Positions 54,485 through 62,853 of a stretch of DNA of 64,000 bases are shown piece by piece. Position numbers and translations under genes: made by a program. Position 1 is the first letter of the stretch, and each line of letters begins with the position of its first letter. This DNA is from Sporosarcina sp. Marseille-Q4063 (lineage in GTDB: Bacteria; Bacillota; Bacilli; Bacillales_A; Planococcaceae): NCBI RefSeq assembly GCF_018309085.1, contig NZ_CP070502.1, forward strand, positions 992,001 to 1,056,000. Reading direction: 5' to 3'. The notes beneath the pieces were generated by a model that was not told the origin of the DNA, made no database searches, and saw only the letters and a list, made by a program, of their open reading frames with translations.

Positions 54485-54612
54485 GGTACCTTAACTTCTT
54501 TTACAGTGCTAAGAAAAACTTCTCATCTATGCCCCGCAATTAATTTGGTCGTATACTAGTGGAATCACATACCCCCCTGCTTTCTTATTGATATATTTCT
54601 TTTATAAAATAC

Positions 54613-54993
54613 CTAATCTGCCTTGCCAATCGTTAAATGAATGCCTTTTTCAGTAAGATTTTCGAGACATTCTTTCATATAGCCTTCATCATGTTCTGGA
54701 TAAATGGGACTGCTCGCTTGCTCAGTTAAAATTTCCTCATAAGACGGACATATTTTCCCGCGGTACGTCGGGTTTTCCCATAACGGATCATTATTATAGC
54801 CGCGTCGTTGCATTTCCCTCATCACTTTCATGTGATATTGAAAAAGTTTATAAGGTGAATAATTGAATATATAATTCACAGCCGCATGTTTTTTGTTCCA
54901 ACCGAATCCGCGTAACGCACAGCATTCTCGGTGTTGCCCAAGCAACTGCTGACGCGGCAACTCAGTTAACATGTCTTCATGCCATAATCTCAT
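54613..54993 (-). CDS. Pyrimidine-dimer DNA glycosylase-like protein (TIGR02328)
   Basis: A 126-aa protein of the Pyr_excise-like group. It begins MRLWHEDMLTELPRQQLLGQ, with the conserved LWH...LPR...LLGQHRE pattern, and later has MREMQRRGY. T4 endonuclease V-type enzymes cut beside UV-induced dimers, but the TIGR02328 branch is untested and may lack that activity. The start ATG 54993 has little binding-site support. Monocistronic. Confidence 0.7.
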   Translation of the reverse strand: MRLWHEDMLTELPRQQLLGQHRECCALRGFGWNKKHAAVNYIFNYSPYKLFQYHMKVMREMQRRGYNNDPLWENPTYRGKICPSYEEILTEQASSPIYPEHDEGYMKECLENLTEKGIHLTIGKAD

Positions 54994-55106
54994 TTTATTC
55001 CCTACTTTTTTTAGTATAATGGTAATCTATAAAGCATACATTATTTTTTGGAACTTAGAAATTAGTTAGCTAATTAGATTTAAGAAACCTTATGAATAAA
55101 AAAGAA

Positions 55107-55129
55107 GGTACCAGCGAATTGCCGGTACC
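55107..55129. repeat. Paired GGTACC sites without an element
   Basis: GGTACC (55107-55112) and GGTACC (55124-55129) with 11 nt between. They can pair as a hairpin. They may be a footprint or an empty target of the 145-bp element. Confidence 0.4.
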
Positions 55130-55135
55130 CTCTAC

Positions 55136-55549
55136 TCAGAATTCAATGATTTTTGGTTCTTCACCCTTTTTATTCATTAAACGGATTGAGTCAGGTGAAA
55201 CTTTCAAAATGACGAGATTGGGATCTTCAGGACCACTGAACCATGGTTTCAAATGCTTATTCCACATTTTCTCTTTAATTTGTTCATCGGAAGAAATGGC
55301 GACAGTTCCTTCAATTTCAAGAAATTCGTCTCCGATACCTTCTCCTTCGTAGCCGATTAAAATGTGCGTATGCGGATTCGCTTCAAGTTCATCTACCTTA
55401 TGCGTTTGTTTTGATGTCGCTGTGTAGAGCGTAAATTCATCACTAAAGAAGGTCATATAACGTGAGTGTGGCTTGTTCTGTTGAACGGTTGCCATCGTGC
55501 CGACAAAGCTTTCTTTTAAGATCTTTAGTGCCGTTTTTTTTGCGTCCAT
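55136..55549 (-). CDS. Pyridoxamine 5'-phosphate oxidase-like flavin protein
   Basis: A 137-aa split-barrel protein of the general stress protein 26 type. It begins KILKESFVGTMATVQQNKPHSRYMTF and has the PHTHILIGY strand and KPWFSGPEDPNLVILKV block. Binds FMN or F420-like flavin; probably a small-molecule oxidoreductase. Role not determined. ATG 55549 follows an AAAGGGAG binding site. Monocistronic. Confidence 0.8.
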   Translation of the reverse strand: MDAKKTALKILKESFVGTMATVQQNKPHSRYMTFFSDEFTLYTATSKQTHKVDELEANPHTHILIGYEGEGIGDEFLEIEGTVAISSDEQIKEKMWNKHLKPWFSGPEDPNLVILKVSPDSIRLMNKKGEEPKIIEF

Positions 55550-55810
55550 AATGATCTACTCCCTTTTTTAACGTTGTCCTAGTTTACCTCTCAAAGCGGA
55601 AGATAAACATTGCTGTCTAGGAATGATTAGGTTCGTCTCTGCCATGCCATTCCATTATTTCAGAATTGCCGGAGGTTGGAAGAACAAAAGAGGGGGCAAA
55701 CATAAGAAAAATCATATAAATTTGCATATAATTTCTGCTTTAATTTCAAAGTGAAAAAAACCATTAAAATTTATCAACAGTGTTTTTGTTGGATCGTTCA
55801 CTGCAATGGT

Positions 55811-56380
55811 CTATTTTAAAACTGTCTCGGCTGGAGTAAATGCTTCCCATTGATTATATTTCGTTGATATTGACGAAATAAACCAATACTCTCTAAATGG
55901 TTCTAAATTATTTTCCACGATTATAATCTTCTGCCCACCACCAAAATCTCCATATGATGCCTCTAAATCGTATTTAACGGTATACCGCATTTTGGATTCG
56001 CTAAGCTTTTCTACTTTGGTAAAACGAAAGTTACTAACCCAAGGGCTTGACTGACCTGTTATCCAGTGAGTTTGCTCAAATTTACTCCTTGATTGTTTTC
56101 GAAGCGAAGGGGACAACATCGCATATTGAACAGCACCACTTCGATTATTTACGCCAAATATCCACAATTCAACGGCTTGTTTTGGTTCTCCTACGTGCAA
56201 ACCAGTCATAAAAGACATTAACTGGCTTTCTAAAGGATTGAGTTGTTTGCCTTCAGTAAATTCTTCCTTAAAGGAAGGAGGAGGATCGTTCGTTTCTGCA
56301 TTTACTACTCCATAATACGACCCACAAATTAATATACTTAATAAAATCAATAGAAGATGACCACTTTTGTTCAATTTCAT
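55811..56380 (-). CDS. Secreted protein of unknown function
   Basis: A protein of about 189 aa with a signal peptide (LLLILLSILICGSYYGVVNA) and a mature part with alternating strands (WVSNFRFTKVEKLSES, KMRYTVKYDLEAS) that resembles an NTF2-like or DUF4829-type fold. No enzymatic motif. Start uncertain: ATG 56380 is close to GGGG, and a TTG two codons later is better spaced from GGGGTGATG. Probably extracytoplasmic. Confidence 0.55.
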   Translation of the reverse strand: MKLNKSGHLLLILLSILICGSYYGVVNAETNDPPPSFKEEFTEGKQLNPLESQLMSFMTGLHVGEPKQAVELWIFGVNNRSGAVQYAMLSPSLRKQSRSKFEQTHWITGQSSPWVSNFRFTKVEKLSESKMRYTVKYDLEASYGDFGGGQKIIIVENNLEPFREYWFISSISTKYNQWEAFTPAETVLK

Positions 56381-56582
56381 CACCCCAGATTATATTTGGG
56401 TTTAGTATATCCAGATCAGTTACAATCATTTCTTGTTCAACTAACCCGCCTCTTTAGGGAACAAAAAAAACCATCTTAGCAGCTCAACTATCTTCAAGTA
56501 AATCACACGTGAGTTTAATAAGTTTACAAGAAAAGAAATTATCTTTATTGATAAACACAGGTCGAATAAACAATCCTAAAAC

Positions 56583-57269
56583 CTAATAAAAATCACAATA
56601 CACAATCCAATCTTGTTTTTCTTGATTGTAGAAAAAATAGAAACTACCACTATCTACTATGTTGAATTGAGCTTTTTCGTCTGAACTTATTTGAAATACA
56701 AATGGGTAACCTTCTTCAAAAGTGATTCCACTTTGAGTAAAAGAAGGATACCCCCCAACTTTATGAGTCGAATATATTTTCTCAACAATATCATCGTAAT
56801 ATTCAATACTATCCTCTAATTCAAGTCGTAATATTTCATCTTCAATTTTGGGGTCGACGCTATCAGAATCCTCCCAAGAAGGTGCATCATTATCAATAAA
56901 TATAGGAGTTAATGGAAAAGGTTTTATCCTCGTAGATTGTTCATTTATCTTTTGTAATACATCTAAATCCGTATAACAATCTATCTTGAAAAATGAAGCT
57001 AAATTATCCTCATTTAGATGATTAAATACGTCGAAATCCATATAAATAGTTATTAACTGATAGCTTACTAATTCCTTCGGTACATAGGGTAATTTATATA
57101 AAAATAACGTGCAAATCGGATCAAAATTGGCTGGTATACTTTCTCCTTCTTTCCCCCATAAAACCTTACCGATCCAACTTTCTCCTAATTCCTCTGTTGG
57201 TCGAAAACCACCTGTTTTAAAGATTGTGGCTTGTTTAAATAATACATCTTTAATTTGAGTAATATTCAA
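56583..57269 (-). CDS. DUF1963 (YwqG-like) protein
   Basis: A 228-aa cytosolic protein of the DUF1963/YwqG family. Marks are FKTGGFRP near the N-terminus, KVGGYPSFTQSG, FVFQISSDEKAQFNIVDSG and FYFFYNQEKQDW. Family members often occur beside polymorphic toxin loci and are proposed immunity or stress proteins; here the serine hydrolase gene at 57299-59110 is 30 nt upstream and probably co-transcribed. TTG start at 57269 after GGGAGTGG. Confidence 0.75.
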   Translation of the reverse strand: MNITQIKDVLFKQATIFKTGGFRPTEELGESWIGKVLWGKEGESIPANFDPICTLFLYKLPYVPKELVSYQLITIYMDFDVFNHLNEDNLASFFKIDCYTDLDVLQKINEQSTRIKPFPLTPIFIDNDAPSWEDSDSVDPKIEDEILRLELEDSIEYYDDIVEKIYSTHKVGGYPSFTQSGITFEEGYPFVFQISSDEKAQFNIVDSGSFYFFYNQEKQDWIVYCDFY

Positions 57270-57298
57270 TAAAATCCACTCCCTGCCCGCTTAAATAC

Positions 57299-59110
57299 CT
57301 AATAATAAAATTCCCAATACAAAATATTGACACATAAAATTAATGCAAAAATAATCGTCATCATCCAAACTAATAATCCATATTTAGATAACCTTCTACT
57401 TTTTCCATGAACAATTAAAAATCCACAAATAACAATCGAGATAACAATATAAATTAGATTTAAAGTTAATAATGGCTTGAGAGATGAATAACTTACCATC
57501 GATAAAACTTTATAAACAATCCAAATTACATTCGTAACCAATAATAGATTTAAAAAGTGTTGAGCAAAAAGTAATTTAACTAACCGTTTTTTATTCCAAA
57601 TCCTACGCAAAATAGAGATGATAACATAGAGTAAAGAGAACATTATAGCTAATAACCCTAAAATAATTCCTCCCCACTCAAGGAGATGCTTATAATAAGG
57701 AACATAAATTAAATCTGAATACGTATTGGATAACAATTTCATTCGTGGATGTGTTGAATAAACGTCCAGACTGTACATACTCAAACCATCTTCTGTTTTA
57801 TAAACGCCTGGTTCTAGCTGCGAATAAGACAAGTCGTTTATCATTAAATTATGTGACCCACTCTGTTTCGTCTGGCTTCTTAAAAATAAGCCATACACAC
57901 TGCTAAATCCGTGTCGTGGCAACCGAGCCGGCTCATAAATCCCTTCCCACCCGGATGAATTTTCCAAACTTACGTCATTTTCAACATGTTCATATTCACC
58001 AAAAATGATTTCAGGTATTCCCAATGTGAACGTACTTTCATCTTTCATGTTCGCCAACACTAAAACGCCGGTACGTTCTTTTCTATCCACATAAAAAGAT
58101 GAGCTAAAAGCAATAGAATTCCCACCATGCCCATAAACATGTTGACTTTTTGATGGTAAATAAAATAAACCGTTTGCGGCCCTTGGGATATTGGTATCCG
58201 GATAATATAATGTGGGTTCAAACATAAAATCGATCGTTTTTTCATCTTTAAATAAAGGAACTCCATCTTCAGCTAATAACGCTTGCATTAACTTTTGCAG
58301 ATCACGAGCTGTTCCCATAGCACTACCGACCGGATACATGGGTATCGAGTAAAAATTAGGGTCAATTAATTGCAGTGCATTCGAATATCCCTGCACCTCT
58401 CCCCTCTGTTCTTTCACCCATTCGTTATCACCTAATTCAGGATCTATTGCTGTTTTCGTCATTTGAAGCGGTTCAAAAATATGCTTCCGTACATACTCCA
58501 CGTAATCTAGGCCACTAACTTCTTCAACAATATAGGCAGCGAGGCCGCTTCCATAATTTGAATAAGCAACAACATCACCAGGAGGAAATATTTGTTGAAT
58601 ATCTGCTTCTTCAAGTACTTCTCTTAATGACTTCTTTTCGGTTGGACCATAAATCATTAAATCCGTATAACTATCATCAAATCCCGCTGCATGATGCATC
58701 AAATGTTGCATCGTGATAGGATCCTCAAATTTTGTTTTGGAACGAAAATCATCCGGTAAGTAGGTTTCGATATCCGTTTCTAAATTAAGCTTTCCTGACT
58801 CTACTAATTGTAAAACACTGATCCAAATCAGAACTTTGGAAACAGATGCCCATTCAAAAACAGTATCCTCATCAACAAGAACTTGTTCCTCTATATTTGA
58901 ATAACCTTTCATCTTGTAAATGACTTCATCCTGGTCTATCACAATTGTTGCTAATCCAGCAACATCCCCCTCATGTTCTATCATATAATTCTCTAATTTA
59001 CTTTCTAAATCTGCATGTTCATTTGCAGTAATTGATTGCGGGTTAAATAAAATCCATAGAAGTAGAAAACAAATGAACGTCTTAAAAAGATTACTATTAC
59101 GATGAGTCAC
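57299..59110 (-). CDS. Membrane-anchored beta-lactamase-like serine hydrolase
   Basis: A 603-aa exported hydrolase. A signal peptide or anchor (TFICFLLLWILFN) precedes a beta-lactamase fold with SVSK (SxxK, 89-92), YSNYGS and GHGGNS motifs. The C-terminal 150 residues hold four membrane helices, so the enzyme domain faces outside. Such proteins act on cell-wall peptides or D-amino-acid esters. GTG start at 59110 with GGAAGGCGG about 11 nt upstream. A remnant of a paralogue lies at 54347-54484, so the locus was once duplicated. Confidence 0.83.
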   Translation of the reverse strand: MTHRNSNLFKTFICFLLLWILFNPQSITANEHADLESKLENYMIEHEGDVAGLATIVIDQDEVIYKMKGYSNIEEQVLVDEDTVFEWASVSKVLIWISVLQLVESGKLNLETDIETYLPDDFRSKTKFEDPITMQHLMHHAAGFDDSYTDLMIYGPTEKKSLREVLEEADIQQIFPPGDVVAYSNYGSGLAAYIVEEVSGLDYVEYVRKHIFEPLQMTKTAIDPELGDNEWVKEQRGEVQGYSNALQLIDPNFYSIPMYPVGSAMGTARDLQKLMQALLAEDGVPLFKDEKTIDFMFEPTLYYPDTNIPRAANGLFYLPSKSQHVYGHGGNSIAFSSSFYVDRKERTGVLVLANMKDESTFTLGIPEIIFGEYEHVENDVSLENSSGWEGIYEPARLPRHGFSSVYGLFLRSQTKQSGSHNLMINDLSYSQLEPGVYKTEDGLSMYSLDVYSTHPRMKLLSNTYSDLIYVPYYKHLLEWGGIILGLLAIMFSLLYVIISILRRIWNKKRLVKLLFAQHFLNLLLVTNVIWIVYKVLSMVSYSSLKPLLTLNLIYIVISIVICGFLIVHGKSRRLSKYGLLVWMMTIIFALILCVNILYWEFYY

Positions 59111-59302
59111 TGTGTTTTAGACCGCCTTCCATCTATGGTCTAAAGAAGACCGTCCTTACTTTAGAACCAATAAAGTTAATAACAAGTATAACACCATTTA
59201 TCCGAATAGTAAGACTCCTAATACCAGAGGAGATTGTCATTTCCCTGAATTAAATCACTTAAACTTGGAAATAATGAGTTTAAAGTGAAGGAGCTGATAT
59301 TC

Positions 59303-59539
59303 TTGGCAGGTAGATATTATGAAGATAAAAAAGTATTTTGCTATATCTGTCGCAAAACTACGCTTTTTACTCACAGAGATTTAAATAATAATATTGGAGT
59401 CGAAAGCCATTGTAGTGAATGTTCGGAGGTCTGGTTCGAATGGCAAAATAGAGCTGTCGAAAGTGAGATGGCAAAGTGGATTGAATATAATAGCAATGAG
59501 TTCTCCAATAAACGATTTGTCAAAAGTGTAAGGCTTTAA
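59303..59539 (+). CDS. Small zinc-ribbon protein
   Basis: A 78-aa protein with CYIC and CSEC pairs about 27 residues apart, consistent with one zinc ribbon. The rest is acidic and aromatic (VWFEWQNRAVESEMAKW). TTG 59303 has AAGGAG 9 nt upstream. No family recognised. A terminator follows at 59593. Confidence 0.5.
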   Translation: MAGRYYEDKKVFCYICRKTTLFTHRDLNNNIGVESHCSECSEVWFEWQNRAVESEMAKWIEYNSNEFSNKRFVKSVRL

Positions 59540-59592
59540 CTTTCATAAAATCCAAGGTCACTCAGACAATTATTTGGTGTATGATGAACAAC

Positions 59593-59624
59593 AGCCTTTT
59601 GGTCAAAAAATCAAGGGGCTTTTT
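59593..59624 (+). terminator. Terminator of the zinc-ribbon gene
   Basis: AGCCTTTTG pairs with CAAGGGGCT and is followed by TTTTT. Confidence 0.65.
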
Positions 59625-59769
59625 GCGTCCCTTTGCATCAGTATAAGGAATTTGTATGGGGGAACATCTATTTTGGAAGGTATTAAAGAAGAAGGACATT
59701 CATTTACAATATACAAATCCTACATAAAACTACAAGACATTCCGTAAAAGAGAATCCCCCTATCTTTTA

Positions 59770-60030
59770 TCATTGAAGCTCATTAATTTTTTCTGATTGA
59801 ATTTTAATCGATTTTCTAACATTTTCACCGAATCGCCCTTTCACTGCCCCCCCTAAATTTACAGATACATCGTTCATTTTTTCTTTTATAGTCGAGCATT
59901 CTATTTCTATATTTTTTTCGGTTTCTTTATGGTTTCGAACTATTTTCGAAGTCATTGCATTAGCTACGGCTCCTTGAATAATCGACTTTTCCGCTCTTTT
60001 TTTCAAATCTATCAAAAAGCCTTCTAACAT
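59770..60030 (-). CDS. Small helical partner protein of the lipase module
   Basis: An 86-aa helical protein whose ATG (60030) overlaps the preceding gene by 7 nt; GGGGG precedes it. Size, position and helical content resemble the small WXG-like partners (TlaA2/TIGR04197-type) that accompany type VII secreted lipases. The identity is by context; no diagnostic motif is present. The middle has VSVNLGGAVKGRFGEN. It is the last gene of the four-gene operon. Confidence 0.5.
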   Translation of the reverse strand: MLEGFLIDLKKRAEKSIIQGAVANAMTSKIVRNHKETEKNIEIECSTIKEKMNDVSVNLGGAVKGRFGENVRKSIKIQSEKINELQ

Positions 60031-60362
60031 TTGAAGTAATCCCCCTTTTCTTCTTTTTCACTCAACTTTTTCATTTCACTATAAAAATCTTCATCTAACT
60101 TTTCAAGTTTTCTAGCAAGATTCTGCCGGTCAGCCCTTGCCATTTCCAAAATTTCTCTTTTCATTTGTTCGATTTGGCGAAACCCTCGAGTAAGTATGTC
60201 ACTGTCGGAAACAAAGTCTTTTAAATAATGGCGACTCCGATCCTGAACTTCTTCCAGTGTTTCTATGCCCTTGTTTCTTTGGCGAATTAAATCATTTTCT
60301 TGTTCCTCATAACTTCTTCTCTTTAAATGGTACTCTTTCTCGACGTCTTCTGTTTTCTCCAA
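60024..60362 (-). CDS. Coiled-coil partner protein (DUF3958-like)
   Basis: A 112-aa highly charged coiled-coil protein; no signal or membrane segment. It resembles DUF3958 proteins, which in Listeria and staphylococci are encoded beside type VII secretion effectors. TTG start at 60362 with AAGGAG, the binding site being formed by the end of the lipase gene. It overlaps the next gene by 7 nt. Probably forms a targeting complex with the lipase C-terminal helical domain. Confidence 0.5.
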   Translation of the reverse strand: MEKTEDVEKEYHLKRRSYEEQENDLIRQRNKGIETLEEVQDRSRHYLKDFVSDSDILTRGFRQIEQMKREILEMARADRQNLARKLEKLDEDFYSEMKKLSEKEEKGDYFKC

Positions 60363-60365
60363 TTC

Positions 60366-61598
60366 TTACACTCCTTGGCTAATCTGCCTTGCTAGGTCTT
60401 CATCGGTATCTTTCACTTTTTTTATACTTGCCTTGATGTCAGTAGCAAGTTGGTTAAAACTTGCCCCGATTTGTTTAGCCTTGGCTATTTTCGCCTCATA
60501 ATATGCAGTTGGTTTATTTACAATCTCATATTTCGTAGCCCCTCCTTCTGCTAAAGCGTCGATGATTTCATAATAACTTAATTCAGTGCCAATCAATTTT
60601 GCTCTTTGAACACCCTCCGCCCAAATTTCTTCCACTCCAAGTATGGCATCTTGGTAAACTTTTATTATGTATTCCAATCCTATTTCCATTGAATTAGAGG
60701 CAGATTCTAAAACGATCAATGCTTCCGTATCATTTAAGTAAATTTCCTCATTAGTAGATAATCCTCCGCCACTAGCTTTTAATTTCTTTGAAAGCATTGC
60801 CAATTCAATCATTCTCGCGTACATTAGTTTTTCTGCTTGTACCAGACGAGCCTCTTTATTGGCGTATGTATCTTTAATAATGAGATGACCTTTCTCATCA
60901 AACTCCCAACTATCCAAGTTATGAAATGTCAACGTGTCTCTTATATGTCCGCCCATATCCATGTCTACTAAGATTTCTGCTCCAGTTCCATTGCTGCCAA
61001 AATTGCCAATCCAATCTTTTTTATTCCGGTAATTAAATAGCATTCCTGGATTCTCTTCTACCCAAACTTTTGCATCTTCTGATAGGATTTTATATGGATC
61101 GGGACCATTAAATCCAACATTCTTCCAACCATTTTCGGCCGCCACAAATAATGCGATGAATTCTCCTAAAGAATGACCTGTTGTGGTCACAACTGCAGTT
61201 GGATAATCACTTTTAATATCCTCTGCAAAGTTCTCTGCCGTGATAACCTGTCCCTCAATTAAAGAGTCAGCCGGGTTAAACAGTGTTGATGTGTCTAGCT
61301 GTTTACTACCAACAACAACAGTTTGATAATCTGTCCGAATATCTAAATCATCGCCTGGATTTGTTCCAGCATAAGCAATGACAATCTCAGTAGTATCGAC
61401 TTTCCCATTTATAAATGGTGCTACAGCCATCGCTTGCATGCCATTGGATGTGTTGTCTTCGATTTTTATAACCTTATAAGTAGAGTTCTCTCCTTCCAAA
61501 ATTGCCCCTTCTTTTAAGTCGGCATTATAATATTTATTATTCTTATCCACCCTATAAACATACTCACTTAATTCTTTATAATTTTCTTCATCGAACAT
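60366..61598 (-). CDS. Lipase-like effector with C-terminal helical domain (DUF6792-like)
   Basis: A 410-aa protein. Residues 1-250 form an alpha/beta-hydrolase (lipase_3/DUF6792-like) domain with nucleophile motif GHSLGE (serine 143) and VIAYAGTNPGD, the oxyanion-type segment. Residues 250-410 are helical, with long amphipathic stretches and an ALAEGGATK turn. This order (enzyme first, helical targeting domain last) matches the reverse-LXG lipase TslA of S. aureus rather than classical LXG toxins. It has no signal peptide, consistent with type VII export. ATG 61598 overlaps the previous stop by one base (TAATG). Export and toxicity are inferred. Confidence 0.65.
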   Translation of the reverse strand: MFDEENYKELSEYVYRVDKNNKYYNADLKEGAILEGENSTYKVIKIEDNTSNGMQAMAVAPFINGKVDTTEIVIAYAGTNPGDDLDIRTDYQTVVVGSKQLDTSTLFNPADSLIEGQVITAENFAEDIKSDYPTAVVTTTGHSLGEFIALFVAAENGWKNVGFNGPDPYKILSEDAKVWVEENPGMLFNYRNKKDWIGNFGSNGTGAEILVDMDMGGHIRDTLTFHNLDSWEFDEKGHLIIKDTYANKEARLVQAEKLMYARMIELAMLSKKLKASGGGLSTNEEIYLNDTEALIVLESASNSMEIGLEYIIKVYQDAILGVEEIWAEGVQRAKLIGTELSYYEIIDALAEGGATKYEIVNKPTAYYEAKIAKAKQIGASFNQLATDIKASIKKVKDTDEDLARQISQGV

Positions 61599-62011
61599 TA
61601 AACTTCACCTTCATCTTTATTTGAGTAAATTACTCGGACTTTATTTGTTGTGACACCTCTAACTTGAACCTCCCTGTCCTTCACTACATTTAAACCTATT
61701 TTCCCTGATTTTTTCCAAAAGCTATAACTAAAACTAACTGACTCATTTTTTTGATTAGTCATTTTTATAAACATGCCATATGAACCTGTCATTTCATCGT
61801 AGACACTCTTTTCAAATTCTACAGACTTTATGTCCGCATATCTGTTCTTCAGCGCTACTACAGACATCCTTTCTGCTTCAATTGATCCCTCTTCTGCTTT
61901 TTGCACTTTTATTTCTTCTTTATCCCTCTGGTTATCCATAAACACTTTCCCTCCAATGCCAATCATTAATAATAAACCTATTACAACAAACAGCCAATTT
62001 TTTTTATTCAT
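61598..62011 (-). CDS. Membrane-anchored protein, possible immunity factor of the lipase module
   Basis: A 137-aa protein with one N-terminal membrane helix (WLFVVIGLLLMIGIGG) and an extracytoplasmic domain of about 100 residues with beta-strand pattern (GSYGMFIKMTNQKNESVSFS). First gene of the operon and translationally coupled to the lipase gene. An extracytoplasmic, membrane-bound position is where an immunity protein against a secreted lipase would act, but no family was recognised. GGAAGGAC precedes ATG 62011. Confidence 0.55.
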   Translation of the reverse strand: MNKKNWLFVVIGLLLMIGIGGKVFMDNQRDKEEIKVQKAEEGSIEAERMSVVALKNRYADIKSVEFEKSVYDEMTGSYGMFIKMTNQKNESVSFSYSFWKKSGKIGLNVVKDREVQVRGVTTNKVRVIYSNKDEGEV

Positions 62012-62141
62012 GTATTTAGTCCTTCCTGTGAATTATTTACAAGATAAGAAGACTATCTATTAAATTTCACTCAAGTTATAAGTACCTAATTATACCACTT
62101 TCAGCCGCTAAGTATAGTTCGGTTCATTCACTTAATAAAAA

Positions 62142-62288
62142 GGTACCTGTGCACGGTGCAATTATGACAATTCACAACCTTAAATTAATATACAAAAGGG
62201 ATATCGACAAAGCGTTACGCATTCGATATCCCCTTTTTTCTTTATGCAATTGTAGTGAATTAACTAAATCGTGTCTTGCACAGGTGCC
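62142..62288 (+). repeat. 147-bp GGTACC element, copy 14
   Basis: Full copy, right end changed to GGTGCC. Hairpin arms AAAAGGGATATCGA and TCGATATCCCCTTTT. Between two leftward genes. Confidence 0.94.
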
Positions 62289-62326
62289 TCTAACAGGGCA
62301 AAATTCAAACGAATATAGAACAAGAT

Positions 62327-62791
62327 CTAGATAGTCGATATCCGTTTAATAACGAATACACTTTTTAAATAATAGCCTAAATAATAAGCAGCAAACATAA
62401 GTGAAAAAGCGATTAAGCTCACTAACCAAATGCCCATACCCCCCGGAATTAAGAACGAAAATATGCTAACGACAGGGGCAGCAATATTAATCAACGGTAA
62501 ATAATAATGCTGGGTAGCCAATCCAAATATATTAGCCCAATATTGATCTAATATAACTTCTTGATAGATGATAAAAAAGAGCATTAAGAGAGCGGGCAAA
62601 TGCGCAATTACGGCAGACTTTAATGGTGTTTTTTCAAACTTATAGCTTATAAACCCAACCGTTATCCAAAAAGACAGAAATATAAATCCGATTAGTTTAA
62701 AAGGCAAAACGTCATCTGGATTTTGCATCAGCCATGAATTCATGAAAAAACCCACCGCAAAAGGGATAAGCCCTAGTAAAAACAAAGTCAT
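62327..62791 (-). CDS. Four-helix membrane protein of unknown function
   Basis: A 154-aa integral membrane protein with four to five hydrophobic helices and a basic C-terminus (LKSVFVIKRI). No motif recognised. The ATG at 62791 lies 17 nt from the binding site GGGAGG; an ATT two codons earlier would be better spaced. It ends 38 nt from repeat copy 14. Function not inferable. Confidence 0.5.
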   Translation of the reverse strand: MTLFLLGLIPFAVGFFMNSWLMQNPDDVLPFKLIGFIFLSFWITVGFISYKFEKTPLKSAVIAHLPALLMLFFIIYQEVILDQYWANIFGLATQHYYLPLINIAAPVVSIFSFLIPGGMGIWLVSLIAFSLMFAAYYLGYYLKSVFVIKRISTI

Positions 62792-62853
62792 TTTTTTAAT
62801 AATAACTACCTCCCTATTTAAGTATCAATAATCACTATATTAAATTTGCCAAA

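Noticed and set aside
55550..55810. Possible gene or RNA in the gap before the flavin protein
   Set aside because: Only AT-rich sequence with weak hairpins; no promoter-terminator pair or coding frame that I can support.
1498..62288. The 145-bp element as a dedicated bidirectional transcription terminator
   Set aside because: Six full copies lie between convergent genes, but copies 3 and 8 and the fragment lie between divergent genes, and copy 7 stands next to a separate strong terminator. Termination may be a side effect of the hairpin.
1498..62288. CRISPR array
   Set aside because: The repeats are far apart, 145 bp long and structured, with no regular spacers and no cas genes.
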